This document shows positions 19,650-27,971 of a stretch of DNA of 64,000 bases, piece after piece. The first letter of the stretch is position 1, and each line of letters opens with the position of its first letter. Under the pieces are notes generated by a model that was not told the DNA's origin, ran no database searches, and saw only the letters and a program-made list of their open reading frames with translations. Source of the stretch: Paenibacillus sp. FSL H7-0357 (GTDB taxonomy: Bacteria > Bacillota > Bacilli > Paenibacillales > Paenibacillaceae); contig NZ_CP009241.1 in the NCBI RefSeq assembly GCF_000758525.1, positions 4,774,001 through 4,838,000 on the forward strand, in the 5' to 3' direction. A program made the position numbers and the translations under genes.

Positions 19650-19693
19650 TGGAAACGGCTTTGCCGTCCTCAAAAGGACGGTATCCGTTTCAG
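19650..19693 (+). other. Compound hairpin downstream of small membrane gene
   Basis: Nested inverted repeats GGAAACGG...CCGTTTC and CCGTCC/GGACGG with a TCAAAA loop. No T-run follows, so it may be a 3' stabilising structure rather than a terminator. The element and the following AT-rich text look like a dispersed Paenibacillus-type repeat, which needs a genome search. Confidence 0.4.
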
Positions 19694-19748
19694 CGAGAAA
19701 TAGAAGGATAGTTTATAGCGTGAAGCATATAAATTCTTATATTTGGAC

Positions 19749-19796
19749 AAAAAACCGCTTCATACGGAATCTTGAATCCGTATGAAGCGGTTTTTT
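19749..19796 (-). terminator. Strong bidirectional terminator (tRNA-Pro end)
   Basis: A 20-bp perfect inverted repeat (AAAAAACCGCTTCATACGGA and its complement) with an 8-nt loop, giving T-runs in both directions. It lies just after the 3' end of the minus-strand tRNA and after the plus-strand small membrane gene. Confidence 0.9.
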
Positions 19797-19805
19797 AGTG
19801 TCTTA

Positions 19806-19879
19806 TCGGAGTAACAGGATTTGAACCTGCGACCTCACCCACCCCAAGGGTGCGCGCTACCAGGCTGCGCTATACCCCG
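19806..19879 (-). tRNA. tRNA-Pro (anticodon GGG)
   Basis: 74 nt folding into a full cloverleaf: acceptor CGGGGTA/TACTCCG with one G-U pair, D stem GCGC/GCGC with AGCCTGGTA loop, anticodon stem CACCC/GGGTG with loop TTGGGGT, T arm GCAGG-TTCAAAT-CCTGT, discriminator A. The 3' CCA is not encoded. Reads CCC/CCU codons. Confidence 0.97.
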
Positions 19880-20077
19880 ACGGCTACTCCGTAACTTCCG
19901 CGCCATTATCACGTTCTGTCAACGATTGCCCATACGGTCGTCACAGCTTTTACCAATCTCGCGTTTATTATAGCGTATGGCCGTGCACCTATGCAATAAA
20001 ATAACGCGCACCTGTACAAACTTGTTCACATGCGATATAATGCGAACATACATTCGCAATCGAACGGAGGCACTGTA

Positions 20078-20443
20078 ATGTCCGCAACACGCAACTCACC
20101 CGCATCTATCACCGCAGAAGTCCGCAACTTCATCCGTCCTTACACGATCCTTCCGATGGTGAAAGCCGCCTTCGAACGGGACTCCCAGATATTCCTCTCG
20201 ATGCACACACTTGACCCGTACGTCGCGTGGCTGACACAGGCCCGGGAAAGATTAACGCAAGAAGAGCTCATGATAAAGGCGCAGGCACATCAGAGCGGAA
20301 TTAGCATTATAGAAAAACAGCACATAGATGGCACGTTGCGGATTCGTTATCAATGCCAGGCTGGCATCGGTGACTTAGCAATCCCGGATGCCGAGGTTGC
20401 AGAGGAAGCTGCGGACCTTATGCGGCGGCTATTGACGTTCTAA
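20078..20443 (+). CDS. Hypothetical protein
   Basis: 121 residues from ATG 20078 (MSATRNSPASITAEV), which has CGGAGGC 8 nt upstream; an earlier ATG at 20030 lacks a ribosome binding site. Mixed alpha/beta composition, no membrane segment or cysteine motif beyond one Cys. The end (VAEEAADLMRRLLTF) is helical. Not recognised. Isolated between tRNA-Pro (opposite strand) and the small RNA candidate. Confidence 0.6.
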   Translation: MSATRNSPASITAEVRNFIRPYTILPMVKAAFERDSQIFLSMHTLDPYVAWLTQARERLTQEELMIKAQAHQSGISIIEKQHIDGTLRIRYQCQAGIGDLAIPDAEVAEEAADLMRRLLTF

Positions 20444-20553
20444 AACGAAAATAAGCGCAGATCTCCGGGTTCTCATCAAAGCAATGCTTTCTTCTGTGAA
20501 AATAGTTTTTAATATATTCTTAAAATTTTATAGATTTTTAAATTACGTTATGC

Positions 20554-20723
20554 TATACTCTTGGCACAAGGAAAGGAGGTGCGTTCACATCAAGCATGAC
20601 ATGCTGAACGTATCCCTTACCCGGACCAACGGCTGAACAACTGGCTTTGGTGGCGCGGGATACGGATCAAAGTAATAAAACAGCGCCTCGGGTAGAGAGA
20701 CCGTCTTCGGACGGTCTTTTTCA
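20554..20723 (+). ncRNA. Candidate small RNA or attenuated leader, about 155 nt
   Basis: An extended -10 (TG-C-TATACT, 20551-20559) predicts a start near 20566. The transcript has a perfect AAAGGAGGTG at 20572-20581 but no usable reading frame: nearby ATGs at 20596 (three codons) and 20601 (11 codons, ending 20636) are too far. A GGCGC/GCGCC pairing (about 20651-20686) precedes an 8-bp TTCG tetraloop terminator at 20698-20721. No gene follows on this strand. Confidence 0.5.
20698..20721 (+). terminator. TTCG-tetraloop terminator of the small RNA
   Basis: AGACCGTC-TTCG-GACGGTCT followed by TTTTT; a textbook intrinsic terminator. Confidence 0.9.
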
Positions 20724-20726
20724 TGT

Positions 20727-20780
20727 AAAAAACCATTAAAGCAGCGGGTCATTGATCCGTCTGTTCTAATGGTTTTTTTT
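20727..20780. terminator. Second, bidirectional hairpin
   Basis: AAAAACCATTA ... TAATGGTTTTTTTT with an inner CGG/CCG pairing; A- and T-runs on the two sides allow termination in both directions. It would also end any minus-strand transcript from the 38-residue ORF at 20859-20975. Confidence 0.75.
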
Positions 20781-20858
20781 GGGTTACTGCTGCTATTACT
20801 ATAGCACTTCTCCTATTGGACCTGTTGCCAGGGTCTGTTCTCTACTCAAAAAAGGGGG

Positions 20859-20975
20859 TTACGATTTACGATTCGTATAAAAATCGATAATATCGCTTAC
20901 TGTGCGGAGCGGCTCCGCTTCCTTGTGGACAGTGTCCACGTCCGGTTTAAATTCTTCACGCGTATTCGTAGTCAC
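20859..20975 (-). CDS. Possible 38-residue acidic small protein
   Basis: GTG start at 20975, stop TAA at 20859. The sequence begins (V)TTNTREEFKPDVDTVHKEA and ends DIIDFYTNRKS. AAAGGA lies about 11 nt upstream. Hydrophilic, no motifs. The sequence looks protein-like with a downstream bidirectional hairpin, but conservation was not tested. Confidence 0.4.
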   Translation of the reverse strand: MTTNTREEFKPDVDTVHKEAEPLRTVSDIIDFYTNRKS

Positions 20976-21191
20976 TTTCAGTTCATTCCTTTCAATTGTT
21001 AAGCTAGCTGCATCTAAGCTGCATATCTTATTGCGGCACCTCTATTTATTACCCTAAAAAAAGGATAACTACGCACATTTGCTCTTATTTTTTTGTGAAG
21101 CTTATGTGTCTGTTAAATTAATCACTACATAACAAAAAACGCCTCCTCAACGTAATATACGTTAAAAAGACGTGTGATATGCCTTGTGCCA

Positions 21192-22067
21192 TTAATTATT
21201 TTGTTCAGGCTTGTTCTGCTGCTGGCGCAAACGCTCCAGTGTTTTCTTATCCTTCACCGTTAATTCGGCGGTATCCAGAAGATCCGGTCTCCGCTCCAGG
21301 GTTCGTTCCAGAGCCTGCTCACGCCGCCATATTTCGATATTGGCATGGTGACCGCTCAACAGCATATCCGGCACCTTCCATCCCCGAAACTCAGCCGGAC
21401 GCGTATAATGCGGATACTCCAGCAGGCCGGTGCTGAACGAATCTGTTATCGCTGAGGTTTCATTTCCGAGGGCCCCGGGCTGCAGCCGCACCACCGAATC
21501 GATGACCGTCAGGGCGGGCAGCTCACCACCAGTCAGCACGTAATCCCCAATGGACAGCTCATCCGTTACGAGATGCTCTCTGATCCGTTCATCATAACCT
21601 TCATAATGGCCACAGATAAAGATCAGATGCTGCTCCTGGGCCAATTCCTCGGCGATGTGCTGGTTATATTGTTTTCCCTGCGGGCACATAAGGATAATAC
21701 GCGGTTTCACAGGAGAAGCAGACGTACGTTCCACTATTGCTCCAGTACCATGCTGGCGCTCATCTCCGTTTACATCGTCGCTTTCGGGAAAACTCCCCGC
21801 GGTGGTCTCCTCAGCTTGTACTCCGTCCTGCGAGATGCCCAGCACATGTTCCACGGCAGCAAAGATTGGGTCAGGCTTCAGCACCATGCCCCCACCTCCG
21901 CCATAGGGCGTGTCATCCACACTGTTATGCTTGTTGCCTGAGAAATCACGGAAATTGACTGCGTTTAGGGAGACGATACCTTTTTCACGTGCTTTGCCAA
22001 GAATACTTGTGCCAAATACACCCTCACACATTTCCGGGAAGAGCGTCAGCACATCAATTCTCATCAT
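21192..22067 (-). CDS. trmD: tRNA (guanine-37-N1) methyltransferase TrmD
   Basis: Trefoil-knot SPOUT enzyme that methylates G37 to prevent frameshifting. Present are [27 protein letters not shown], the AdoMet knot ([30 protein letters not shown]) and [15 protein letters not shown]. The protein is 291 residues, against about 243 in B. subtilis; the surplus is a polar insert of roughly 40 residues (about 83-128) before [10 protein letters not shown]. Its ATG overlaps the rimM stop by four bases (ATGA), so translation is coupled. Confidence 0.97.
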   Translation of the reverse strand: MMRIDVLTLFPEMCEGVFGTSILGKAREKGIVSLNAVNFRDFSGNKHNSVDDTPYGGGGGMVLKPDPIFAAVEHVLGISQDGVQAEETTAGSFPESDDVNGDERQHGTGAIVERTSASPVKPRIILMCPQGKQYNQHIAEELAQEQHLIFICGHYEGYDERIREHLVTDELSIGDYVLTGGELPALTVIDSVVRLQPGALGNETSAITDSFSTGLLEYPHYTRPAEFRGWKVPDMLLSGHHANIEIWRREQALERTLERRPDLLDTAELTVKDKKTLERLRQQQNKPEQNN

Positions 22068-22588
22068 GGCAATAGTCCTTCCATCAGGTGAACGGTGATT
22101 TTCTGGGCTGCAATATCCACGTCAAGCACTACATCATTGATGACCGGAATAAGAATATCCTGTCCTTTGGCCGGCTTCACAACCCAGACGTCGTTGGCTC
22201 CAGGCTGCAGGATGTCTGTAATCGTGCCCAGCGGCTGGCTTCCATCCTCATCAGTGTATACTTCGCAGCCAACGATGTGGTGGAAGTAATATTCATTTTC
22301 CGGAAGCTCGACCAGATCATCACTAGGAACCTTAAGCAGGCTGCCTTTATATTTCTCGATCTGATTGATGTTGGTATAGCCCTTCAGTTTGGCAATGAAC
22401 ATCCCTTTATGCTCTTTGGCGGATTCCACGATCACCTCGAATTTCGGACTTCCATCAGCGGGGATAAGCAGCAGCTTTTTGCCCGGCGCAAAGCGGACAT
22501 CCGGAAAATCGGTATGCGATAAAATCTTGACCTCCCCGCGAATGCCGTGGGTATTGACCAGCCTGCCTACGGTTAACTCTTCCGTCAT
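22064..22588 (-). CDS. rimM: 16S rRNA processing protein RimM
   Basis: Assists maturation of the 30S head domain with S19. An N-terminal RimM beta-barrel ([19 protein letters not shown]) is followed by a PRC-barrel ([43 protein letters not shown]). ATG 22588 is chosen because GGAGAGGA lies 7 nt upstream; the longer frame from 22657 has no support. 174 residues, normal length. ylqD, which sits between khpA and rimM in B. subtilis, is missing here. Confidence 0.96.
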   Translation of the reverse strand: MTEELTVGRLVNTHGIRGEVKILSHTDFPDVRFAPGKKLLLIPADGSPKFEVIVESAKEHKGMFIAKLKGYTNINQIEKYKGSLLKVPSDDLVELPENEYYFHHIVGCEVYTDEDGSQPLGTITDILQPGANDVWVVKPAKGQDILIPVINDVVLDVDIAAQKITVHLMEGLLP

Positions 22589-22705
22589 ATAATCCTCTCC
22601 TTCAAATATTATCAGCGTTACTGCTGCAATAGGACTCGTACATAAATGGCACGGCAACGCCTATTTTGGTTCTTTGTACATTAATCTATACTGCTATATT
22701 TGAAC

Positions 22706-22740
22706 AAAAAGGAGCCGGGATATACTATCCCTAGCCCCTC
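22706..22740 (-). terminator. Intrinsic terminator after khpA
   Basis: Minus-strand stem GGGGCTAGGGAT / ATCCCGGCTCC around ATAGTAT-type loop, followed by TTTTTG. Located 15-50 nt after khpA, so rimM-trmD may have separate transcription or depend on read-through. Confidence 0.7.
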
Positions 22741-22754
22741 ATTGAACGCATCCA

Positions 22755-22985
22755 TTAAGATAAAATATCCACGGTAACGCGTTTATCGCTCTTGACTGCT
22801 GCAGATGTGACTACTGTGCGAAGCGCTTTGGCGATCCGCCCCTGCTTGCCAATGACCTTACCGACATCATCAGGATGTACGGAGAGCTCATATACAATCA
22901 GGTGATCCTTCTCTACAGTCCGCACGATCACATCTTCTGGATGATCCACTAAAGCCTTAGCAATAACACCAACTAATTCTTCCAT
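22755..22985 (-). CDS. khpA: KH-domain RNA-binding protein KhpA (YlqC)
   Basis: Small KH protein that pairs with KhpB/Jag in RNA binding and cell-division control. The KH GxxG loop appears in DVGKVIGKQGRIAKALRTVV. Start at ATG 22985 (MEELVGVIAKALVDHPEDV) with GAGGG 6 nt upstream gives 76 residues, matching the family; a TTG five codons upstream is less likely. It lies 22 nt after rpsP, the conserved order. Confidence 0.95.
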   Translation of the reverse strand: MEELVGVIAKALVDHPEDVIVRTVEKDHLIVYELSVHPDDVGKVIGKQGRIAKALRTVVTSAAVKSDKRVTVDILS

Positions 22986-23007
22986 AGAGGACCCTCGCAA
23001 TCAGTCA

Positions 23008-23280
23008 TTATTTCTGTTGCTTCAGCTCATGGAACTTCTTCATCACGCCTGCTTTGGAAAGCAAGTTGCGGACGGTATCAGATGCTTGTGCACCTGTTTG
23101 AAGCCATTTAAGAGCTTTTTCCTCATCGATCTTAACTACTGCCGGTTGTTCAATCGGATTATAATAACCGATTTCCTCGATGAAACGACCGTCACGAGGG
23201 GACCGGGAATCGGAAACCACTACACGATAGAAAGGCGCTTTATGTGCACCCATTCTTTTCAAACGAATACGTACTGCCAC
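23008..23280 (-). CDS. rpsP: 30S ribosomal protein S16
   Basis: Small-subunit assembly protein. GTG start at 23280, (V)[20 protein letters not shown], preceded by AAGGAGGTG at 8 nt; the open frame upstream (to 23430) is non-coding leader. [18 protein letters not shown] is the S16 signature. 90 residues. The long upstream leader carries a stable hairpin and simple repeats. Confidence 0.97.
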   Translation of the reverse strand: MAVRIRLKRMGAHKAPFYRVVVSDSRSPRDGRFIEEIGYYNPIEQPAVVKIDEEKALKWLQTGAQASDTVRNLLSKAGVMKKFHELKQQK

Positions 23281-23355
23281 GAAATTCACCTCCTTAAAAG
23301 AATATCGAAAGATTGGGAAGAGTTTGCCGGAAACCTTTTTTCGATCCCTCCCAAA

Positions 23356-23377
23356 CCCTCCCTTAGCCAAGGGAGGG
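23356..23377. repeat. Perfect hairpin in rpsP leader, probable dispersed element
   Basis: CCCTCCCTT-AGCC-AAGGGAGGG, 9-bp stem. It is embedded in about 100 bases of GC-rich text (about 23335-23440) unlike the neighbouring AT-rich repeats and may be one copy of a genome-wide intergenic element; a genome search would decide. Confidence 0.6.
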
Positions 23378-23535
23378 CCCCAAGGGCTCTGCCCTCTGGA
23401 CACCCGGCTAAGTGCAATTGGCGTGGGCATTCAGACTGGCGGGACCTGGGATAGTTAGAGCAGGACCGCTTTTCGTCCCTGGCGGGACCCGCTTAACAAC
23501 GGGCGGTACTAGGGAACTGGTTTTACAAACTCTTT

Positions 23536-23577
23536 AGATCAAAAGATTAAGATCAAGAGATTAAGATCAAAAGATTA
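23536..23577. repeat. Three 14-bp tandem repeats
   Basis: Copies at 23536-23549, 23550-23563 and 23564-23577; unit AGATCAAAAGATTA, the middle copy with one A-to-G change. Non-coding, between ffh and rpsP. Confidence 0.95.
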
Positions 23578-23622
23578 AACCCTCTCGATCATCTGATGTT
23601 GTACAATGTCTGATCTAAGGGT

Positions 23623-23661
23623 AAACCTTAAAGCTTAAAGCTTAAACCTTAAACCTTAAAG
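23623..23661. repeat. Five 7-bp tandem repeats
   Basis: Five units of AAACCTT or AAAGCTT (23623-23657) plus AAAG. They lie just downstream of the ffh stop on the minus strand; no terminator was otherwise identified for ffh. Confidence 0.95.
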
Positions 23662-23671
23662 ACTATTAACA

Positions 23672-25063
23672 TTAACGGAAAGGGAACTTCATACCCTTGC
23701 CGCCGCCAAGGCTCTTAAGCTGCTTCATGGCGTTTTTCTTACCGCCCTTACCGCCGCCGCCGCCCATCATACCGGAGAACTGCTTCATCATTTTGCGCAT
23801 TTCATCGAACTGCTTGATGAGACGGTTAACCTCGGCTACGTTGGTTCCGCTGCCTGCGGCGATGCGCTTGCGGCGGTTATGATTGATGATCTCTGGCTGG
23901 GCTTTCTCAGCTTTGGTCATCGAATGAACAATTGCTTCGACGCGGCCCATCTGCTTGTCGTCGACCTTCAGGTCCTTCATGCCTTTGGCTTTATTCATGC
24001 CAGGCAGCATGTCGAGAATCTGGTCGATCGGGCCAAGCTTCTTGACCTGATCCATCTGCTCCAGGAAATCGTCGAACGTAAATTCCGCATTACGCATCTT
24101 ACGTTCCATTTCCTTCGCTTTTTCGGTATCAATGTTGGCCTGAGCCTTCTCGATCAAGGAGAGCATATCGCCCATGCCGAGAATCCGTGAAGCCATCCGT
24201 TCCGGGTGGAACGGCTCCAGCGCATCGATCTTCTCGCCCAGTGCGGCGAATTTGATCGGAGTGCCGGTTACGGCTTTGACGGACAATGCCGCACCACCGC
24301 GGCTGTCGCCGTCGAGCTTCGTCAGCACTACGCCGGTAAGCTCAAGCTGCTTGTTGAAGCTGTCGGCTACATTTACAGCATCCTGACCTGTCATGGCATC
24401 CACTACAAGCAGCACCTCGTCAGGATTCACGACGTTATGGATCTGCTTCAGCTCTTCCATCAGCTCTTCATCAATATGCAGGCGGCCTGCAGTATCGATG
24501 ATCACATAATCCAGTCCGTTGTCCTTCGCGTGCTGGACCGCTTGTCTGGCAATCTCCACCGGGCTCGTCTGATCTCCCAGAGAGAATACTGGAACCTTAA
24601 TTTGTTCGCCCAGCACCTGCAGCTGCTTGATTGCAGCCGGCCGGTAAATATCGCCCGCTACAAGCAAAGGACGGTGATTGCCCTTCTGCAGCAGCTTGGC
24701 CAGCTTGCCTGAAGTGGTCGTCTTACCGGCCCCTTGCAGACCCGCCATCATAATGACTGTCGGCGGCTTATTGGACTTGGCCAGCTTCGCTTGGCTTCCA
24801 CCCATCAGGTCGGTTAATTCCTTGTTAACGATATCAATGATGACCATGCCGGGAGTAAAGCTGTCCATCACTTCCTTGCCGATCGACTTCTCCTTCACCT
24901 TGGACACGAAGTCCTTGACTACTTTGAAGTTAACATCGGCTTCCAGAAGCGCCAGCCGCACTTCACGCATCGCTTCGTTGACGTCATCTTCAGTTACTTT
25001 TCCTTTGCCGCGCAGCTTGCTGAACACATTCTGCAATCTTCCGGTTAAACCTTCAAACGCCAT
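23672..25063 (-). CDS. ffh: Signal recognition particle protein Ffh (SRP54)
   Basis: GTPase of the SRP; binds signal sequences and 4.5S/scRNA. N domain, then G domain with G1 GLQGAGKTTTSGKLA, DTAGRLHIDEELM, TKLDGDSRGGAALS; the methionine-rich M domain carries RKRIAAGSGTNVAEVNRLIK and ends with a Met/Gly-rich tail (MMKQFSGMMGGGGGKGGKK). 463 residues, full length. 21 nt after ylxM, the conserved pair. Confidence 0.98.
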   Translation of the reverse strand: MAFEGLTGRLQNVFSKLRGKGKVTEDDVNEAMREVRLALLEADVNFKVVKDFVSKVKEKSIGKEVMDSFTPGMVIIDIVNKELTDLMGGSQAKLAKSNKPPTVIMMAGLQGAGKTTTSGKLAKLLQKGNHRPLLVAGDIYRPAAIKQLQVLGEQIKVPVFSLGDQTSPVEIARQAVQHAKDNGLDYVIIDTAGRLHIDEELMEELKQIHNVVNPDEVLLVVDAMTGQDAVNVADSFNKQLELTGVVLTKLDGDSRGGAALSVKAVTGTPIKFAALGEKIDALEPFHPERMASRILGMGDMLSLIEKAQANIDTEKAKEMERKMRNAEFTFDDFLEQMDQVKKLGPIDQILDMLPGMNKAKGMKDLKVDDKQMGRVEAIVHSMTKAEKAQPEIINHNRRKRIAAGSGTNVAEVNRLIKQFDEMRKMMKQFSGMMGGGGGKGGKKNAMKQLKSLGGGKGMKFPFR

Positions 25064-25084
25064 ATGCGGCTGTCTCCCTTCATG

Positions 25085-25441
25085 CTACTCTAACCTCTGC
25101 AAACGATCCAGGATATCCGTGAACCGCTGTTTATATTGCTCAGGCAGCATCCCATTGTCCGGCAGTCTGCGCAGTTCTTCTAAATATCGGTTGCGGTCTT
25201 CATGCTTGGCAAGAAGCCCAAGCTTCTCTTCATAATTCTCCAGCACTTGCTCCGCACGTTTAATATGTTCATAAACGGCTTGGCGGCTGATTTCAAATTC
25301 CGCGGCGATCTCTCCGAGTGAGAAATCATCGTGGAAATAATATTTAAGAAACGTTTGCTGCTTGTCAGTAAGCAGGCGTTCATAGAAAGCAAATAACAAG
25401 TTAATCCGGTTAGTTTTCTCGAGCCTATTCTCCTGACTCAT
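25085..25441 (-). CDS. ylxM: YlxM, SRP-associated DNA-binding-like protein
   Basis: Helix-turn-helix protein of the YlxM/p13 family, reported to associate with SRP in streptococci. The sequence RINLLFAFYERLLTDKQQTF, YYFHDDFSLGEIAAEFEISR and QAVYEHIKRAEQVL follows a sigma-4-like fold. Start ATG 25441 (MSQENRLEKTN) gives 118 residues, normal; the ORF extends to an upstream in-frame start at 25462 but the ribosome binding site (AAGGGAG) lies within that extension. Confidence 0.93.
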   Translation of the reverse strand: MSQENRLEKTNRINLLFAFYERLLTDKQQTFLKYYFHDDFSLGEIAAEFEISRQAVYEHIKRAEQVLENYEEKLGLLAKHEDRNRYLEELRRLPDNGMLPEQYKQRFTDILDRLQRLE

Positions 25442-25589
25442 TAAGGGCACTCCCTTCGTCAAGGAAAAACACTTTACAGCTTCACAACGTCCCTTATGAT
25501 ACCGAAAACAAAGAAAGATGTCAAGCCTTTTTGCTTGTCATCTTATTCTTTGTGCCCAAACCCTAATTTCTGTCCCGAAATGCTCTGAA

Positions 25590-26237
25590 TTAACGGATGG
25601 GAAGCAGGTAAATCAGCACCGCGAAAAAGTGGGTCACACTTCCCGCCAGTACAAACACATGCCAGATGGCGTGGTGGTACGGGAAACCTCTCCATACATA
25701 AAAGATGGTCCCCAGCGTGTACAATATTCCACCTGCCATCAGCAGTGTCATGCCCCCTCCGGCCACTACAGCCGATAAAGGATTCCAGGCGATCACAATC
25801 AGCCAGCCCATCGCAATGTAGAAGACAGTGGACATGAACAGAAACCTTTTGACGAAGTAGGCCTTGAACAATACTCCGAAGAATGCCACTCCCCAGATAA
25901 TGCCGAACAGGCTCCATCCAAGCGTGCCACGAATGGCTACCAGCAAAAATGGTGTATAGGTACCGGCAATAAACAGATAAATCGAGGAGTGGTCAAAGAA
26001 TTCGAACAGATCCTTCGCTTTGCCCTCCCTGAGACTATGAACCAGTGTGGAATTCAGATACAGAAGCAGCATCGTCGTTCCATAAATGGAAAAGCTGACT
26101 ACATGCCAAGCCGTCCCCTTCAGACTGGCAAATACAACAAGCAGGACAAGTGCAGCTACACTCAGTACCGTACCTATACCATGAGTAATTGCATTGGCTA
26201 CCTCTTCCCTGCGGCTGTAAGTATGCGTGTTTGCCAT
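25590..26237 (-). CDS. yplQ: Hemolysin III/PAQR-family membrane protein
   Basis: Seven-helix integral membrane protein of the HlyIII/progestin-adipoQ-receptor family; biochemical role in bacteria unsettled. Conserved residues: EEVANAITHGIGTVLS (helix 1 entry), STLVHSLREG...FFDHSSIYLFIAGTYTPF, and the C-terminal HHAIWHVFVLAGSVTHFF with metal-binding histidines. 215 residues, typical. AAGGA precedes ATG 26237. Monocistronic between ylxM and the M32 carboxypeptidase. Confidence 0.93.
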   Translation of the reverse strand: MANTHTYSRREEVANAITHGIGTVLSVAALVLLVVFASLKGTAWHVVSFSIYGTTMLLLYLNSTLVHSLREGKAKDLFEFFDHSSIYLFIAGTYTPFLLVAIRGTLGWSLFGIIWGVAFFGVLFKAYFVKRFLFMSTVFYIAMGWLIVIAWNPLSAVVAGGGMTLLMAGGILYTLGTIFYVWRGFPYHHAIWHVFVLAGSVTHFFAVLIYLLPIR

Positions 26238-26318
26238 AATAAAATCCTTCCGTTTGCGGTTTCCTTCTATTATATCGTTTTCCCGGAACTCATTCCAGCC
26301 TATAGCCTCATTTGGGAT

Positions 26319-27836
26319 TTACAGCTTGTAAAGCTCCGTATATTTCGCCTCAAGATAGTCAGCCAGATAATCCGGGTTCAGCGGTTCGCCGGTCACCTGT
26401 TCGATAATTTGTGAAGGCGTCAGCGCCGAACCGTACCGGTAGATCTTGTCTGTAAGCCATTCCTTAATTGGCAGCAGATTGCCTTCGGCGATCAGAGCAT
26501 CAAATTCCGGCAGCTCTTTGCGCAGAGTGTTCAAAATTTGCGCAGCATACATATTACCAAGGGAGTATGAGGCAAAATAACCAAAGTCACCGCCGGACCA
26601 ATGGACATCCTGCAGTACGCCAAGCGCATCGGTCGGCGGTGTAATGCCGAGGTATTCCTGATATTTGGCATTCCATACTTTTGGCAGATCCTTCACTTCC
26701 AGACCTTCATTAAAGATCAGCTTCTCGATTTCATAACGGACGATAATGTGCAGGTTATAAGTCAGCTCATCGGCTTCGATGCGGATGAAGGAATTCGCCA
26801 CACTGTTGATCGCACGGTAGAAATCTTCCACTTCCACATTTGTCAGCTGTTCAGGGAAATGCTGCTGCAGATCGCCGTAATAACGCTGCCAGAAGGCCCG
26901 GCTGCGGCCGATCATATTCTCCCACAGTCTCGACTGGGATTCATGGATGCCCATAGATGCCCCTTGAGCCAGCGGTGTGCCGACCAGAGCCTTGCTGATG
27001 TTTTGCTCATACAGAGCATGTCCGCCCTCATGGAGCGAGCTGAAAATAGCACTAGTAACGTTGTCCAGCAAATAGTTGGTAGTGATGCGCACATCGCCTG
27101 GATTCAGCCCGGTTGCAAAAGGATGTACACTTTCATCCAGTCGGCCCGCTTCAAAGTCATAGCCCATCTGCCCCAGAACAAAGAGGCCGAATTTCTCCTG
27201 TTGCTCTTTGGCGTAGATTTCACTCAGGAATTCCGTGTCCGGCTTGTTAGGCGAAGCATTGATGGCTTCCACCAGCGGAACAAGGCGGCTGCGCAGACGA
27301 TCGAAGATTCCATCGACTTTTTCGGTGGTCAGATCTGGTTCGTACATATCCAGCAGCGTATCGTATCGGGTGCCTTTGACACCCCAGTAATCAATGAACT
27401 CCTGCTTAAAGGCAACAATCTGGCTTAAGAACGGCTCAAAGGAGGCAAAATCATTGCTTTCCTTGGCTTCTTCCCACACGGTTTGTGAATGAGCCGACAG
27501 AACAGAATATTCTTCAAATCTCTTGGATGGAATGCTCTTGCTGCGCTCGAACTCCTTGCGGCAATCTTTCACGATTTTGTTCTGGTTGTCGCTTAGCTGG
27601 CTGCTGACTGCCGGGCGGCTGAAAAATTCAGTGAACTCTCCCATTTCCGGCGAGGTCTGCAGTCTGAACAGTTCACCGCTAAGCATACCGATCGTACCCG
27701 AACGGATCTCCACCCCTTTACGAGGTGCACCTGTACGCAGATCCCAATGCAAAAGTCCGATTGTTTCAGAATACCCGCTGATTTTTAACAATAGCTCTTC
27801 AAATTTCTCCCACTCTTCTTTAACCGTCTGTTCCAT
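26319..27836 (-). CDS. M32-family metallocarboxypeptidase (carboxypeptidase Taq-like)
   Basis: Cytoplasmic zinc carboxypeptidase, similar to Thermus CpT and B. subtilis YpwA. The zinc motif HExxH is present as SLHEGGHALYEQ near residue 267, followed by IHESQSRLWENMIGRS (second Glu ligand) and the Arg-containing DVRITTNYLLDN. 505 residues matches the family's roughly 500. Starts with a modest GCAGGTG ribosome binding site. No operon partners. Confidence 0.95.
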   Translation of the reverse strand: MEQTVKEEWEKFEELLLKISGYSETIGLLHWDLRTGAPRKGVEIRSGTIGMLSGELFRLQTSPEMGEFTEFFSRPAVSSQLSDNQNKIVKDCRKEFERSKSIPSKRFEEYSVLSAHSQTVWEEAKESNDFASFEPFLSQIVAFKQEFIDYWGVKGTRYDTLLDMYEPDLTTEKVDGIFDRLRSRLVPLVEAINASPNKPDTEFLSEIYAKEQQEKFGLFVLGQMGYDFEAGRLDESVHPFATGLNPGDVRITTNYLLDNVTSAIFSSLHEGGHALYEQNISKALVGTPLAQGASMGIHESQSRLWENMIGRSRAFWQRYYGDLQQHFPEQLTNVEVEDFYRAINSVANSFIRIEADELTYNLHIIVRYEIEKLIFNEGLEVKDLPKVWNAKYQEYLGITPPTDALGVLQDVHWSGGDFGYFASYSLGNMYAAQILNTLRKELPEFDALIAEGNLLPIKEWLTDKIYRYGSALTPSQIIEQVTGEPLNPDYLADYLEAKYTELYKL

Positions 27837-27971
27837 ATCCGAGCACCTGCTTTCTCTGTTTTAGCGTCTCCTCTTGATGATACTTTTTTAAATAAGTATA
27901 ATCAACTTCAGAGCCTTACATCTCTAATTTGAAATACTTTATCATTAAGCCGATAGGAGTGTGAGCAGAAC

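Noticed and set aside
23536..23661. CRISPR array
   Set aside because: Units of 14 and 7 bp without spacers; simple tandem repeats, not CRISPR.
26601..27428. 275-residue frame opposite the M32 carboxypeptidase
   Set aside because: Antisense shadow of a conserved gene.
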